A DNA stretch of 64,000 nucleotides, from NCBI GenBank assembly GCA_965222345.1, contig CBDCTS010000007.1, positions 1,922,001 through 1,986,000 on the forward strand, given 5' to 3'. Both the position numbers and the translations under genes were made by a program. Source of the stretch: JADFGZ01 sp965222345. GTDB taxonomy: Bacteria; Acidobacteriota; Terriglobia; 2-12-FULL-54-10. The notes under the pieces are model-generated. The model had not been told where the DNA came from. It made no database searches and worked only from the letters and a program-made list of their open reading frames with translations. Below are positions 63,453 to 64,000 of the stretch, piece after piece; position 1 is the stretch's first letter; every line of letters begins with the position of its first letter.

Positions 63453-64000
63453 TCAGATGCTCACCGACTGGGCCTTCGCGGCCGCCCCTTCCAGTTCCGC
63501 GTAGCCCTTCTGTTCCAGTTCCAATGCCAGCTCTTTGCCTCCTGACTTCACAATCCGGCCGTCCAGCAGCACATGCACGAAATCCGGGACGATGTAGTCG
63601 AGCAGGCGTTGGTAGTGCGTGACGACGATGATGGCCCGTTCCCGACTACGCATAGCGTTGACGCCGTCGGCCACCACCTTCAAGGCGTCAATATCCAACC
63701 CGGAGTCGGTTTCATCCAGCAGAGCCAGTTTCGGCTCCAGCACGGCCATCTGGAAGATTTCGTTGCGCTTCTTCTCTCCGCCCGAAAATCCCACGTTGAC
63801 CTGCCGCTCCCGGAAACCGGAGTCCATTCTGAGCAGTTTCATCTTCTGGTCGACCACATCCAGAAAGTCCACCGCGTCCAGCTCCTCCTCCCCGCGGTGC
63901 TTCCGGACGGAGTTGAGCGCCGCCCTCAGGAAATACATATTGCCTACGCCGGGAATCTCCACCGGATACTGAAAAGCCAGAAAGATTCCTTCCCGCGAGC
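63453..64000 (-). CDS. sufC: Fe-S cluster assembly ATPase SufC (partial)
   Basis: SufC is the ABC-type ATPase of the Suf scaffold. Its 5' end is outside the window; the frame is open to base 64000 and reads EGIFLAFQYPVEIPGVGN at the edge. The signature motif is FSGGEKKRNEIFQ, Walker B is LALLDETDSGLDIDAL, and the switch His is in IIVVTHYQRLL. The end of about 30 residues is helical. sufB probably lies just upstream. Confidence 0.95.
   Translation of the reverse strand, partial: SREGIFLAFQYPVEIPGVGNMYFLRAALNSVRKHRGEEELDAVDFLDVVDQKMKLLRMDSGFRERQVNVGFSGGEKKRNEIFQMAVLEPKLALLDETDSGLDIDALKVVADGVNAMRSRERAIIVVTHYQRLLDYIVPDFVHVLLDGRIVKSGGKELALELEQKGYAELEGAAAKAQSVSI

Overview
This 64 kb window is high-GC, densely coded chromosomal DNA of a Gram-negative bacterium, most likely a member of the Acidobacteriota. 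The lineage call is an inference. It rests on two adjacent secreted proteins of the VWFA-related Acidobacterial domain type, a large Oar-like TonB-dependent receptor with an N-terminal carboxypeptidase-regulatory-like domain, a Kdo/LPS cluster, and a bacterial homologue of the archaeal tetraether lipid synthase. I saw no rRNA or tRNA gene, CRISPR array, phage region or intact transposase. Most genes are household genes of ordinary length.

Layout. 0-5.3 kb: the end of a B12-binding radical SAM gene, queG (minus), a Tes-like radical SAM enzyme, a zinc-ribbon protein and a GNAT acetyltransferase. 5.3-9.4 kb: aroC, rmuC, def, fmt (plus). 9.5-12.7 kb: a lipoprotein and two VWFA proteins (minus). 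13-17.4 kb: pyrG-kdsA-kdsD-kdsC, linking CTP supply with Kdo synthesis and activation; a degenerate 12-bp tandem repeat separates kdsA from kdsD. 17.4-21.5 kb: a CoxSLM-type molybdenum hydroxylase operon preceded by a stump of nuoI. 21.6-23.1 kb: guaA. 23.3-24.4 kb: an A/T-richer unknown gene split by a frameshift at an A8 run. 24.5-28.8 kb: glcDEF glycolate oxidase. 28.9-32.6 kb: mrp, an FAD oxidoreductase and folD. 33-35.7 kb: a frameshifted Cache-domain protein and a methyltransferase. 36-44.7 kb: an envelope block of TonB-dependent receptor, TPR protein, TonB-like protein, secreted protein and HtrA protease. 44.7-46.9 kb: a CmcI-like methyltransferase and der. 46.9-51.7 kb: a secreted M29/NicX-like protein and an amidohydrolase enclosed by nested inverted repeats. 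51.7-55.6 kb: zinc-ribbon protein, gatA, gatC, DUF721 protein, maf, tatA. 55.7-59.3 kb: selB, a small unknown, nuoI and a J-domain protein. 59.3-64 kb: a suf operon (sufC-sufD-sufS-sufU-sufT) ending in an Rrf2 regulator.

The observations I rate highest are the Tes homologue (possible membrane-spanning lipid synthesis), the nested-repeat block at 46.9-51.7 kb, the two 126-130 bp elements with 16-bp terminal inverted repeats, the 12-bp repeat upstream of kdsD, the nuoI stump fused to the cox-like operon, and two single-base frameshifts. All functional calls come from reading motifs in translated sequence; no database search was run.
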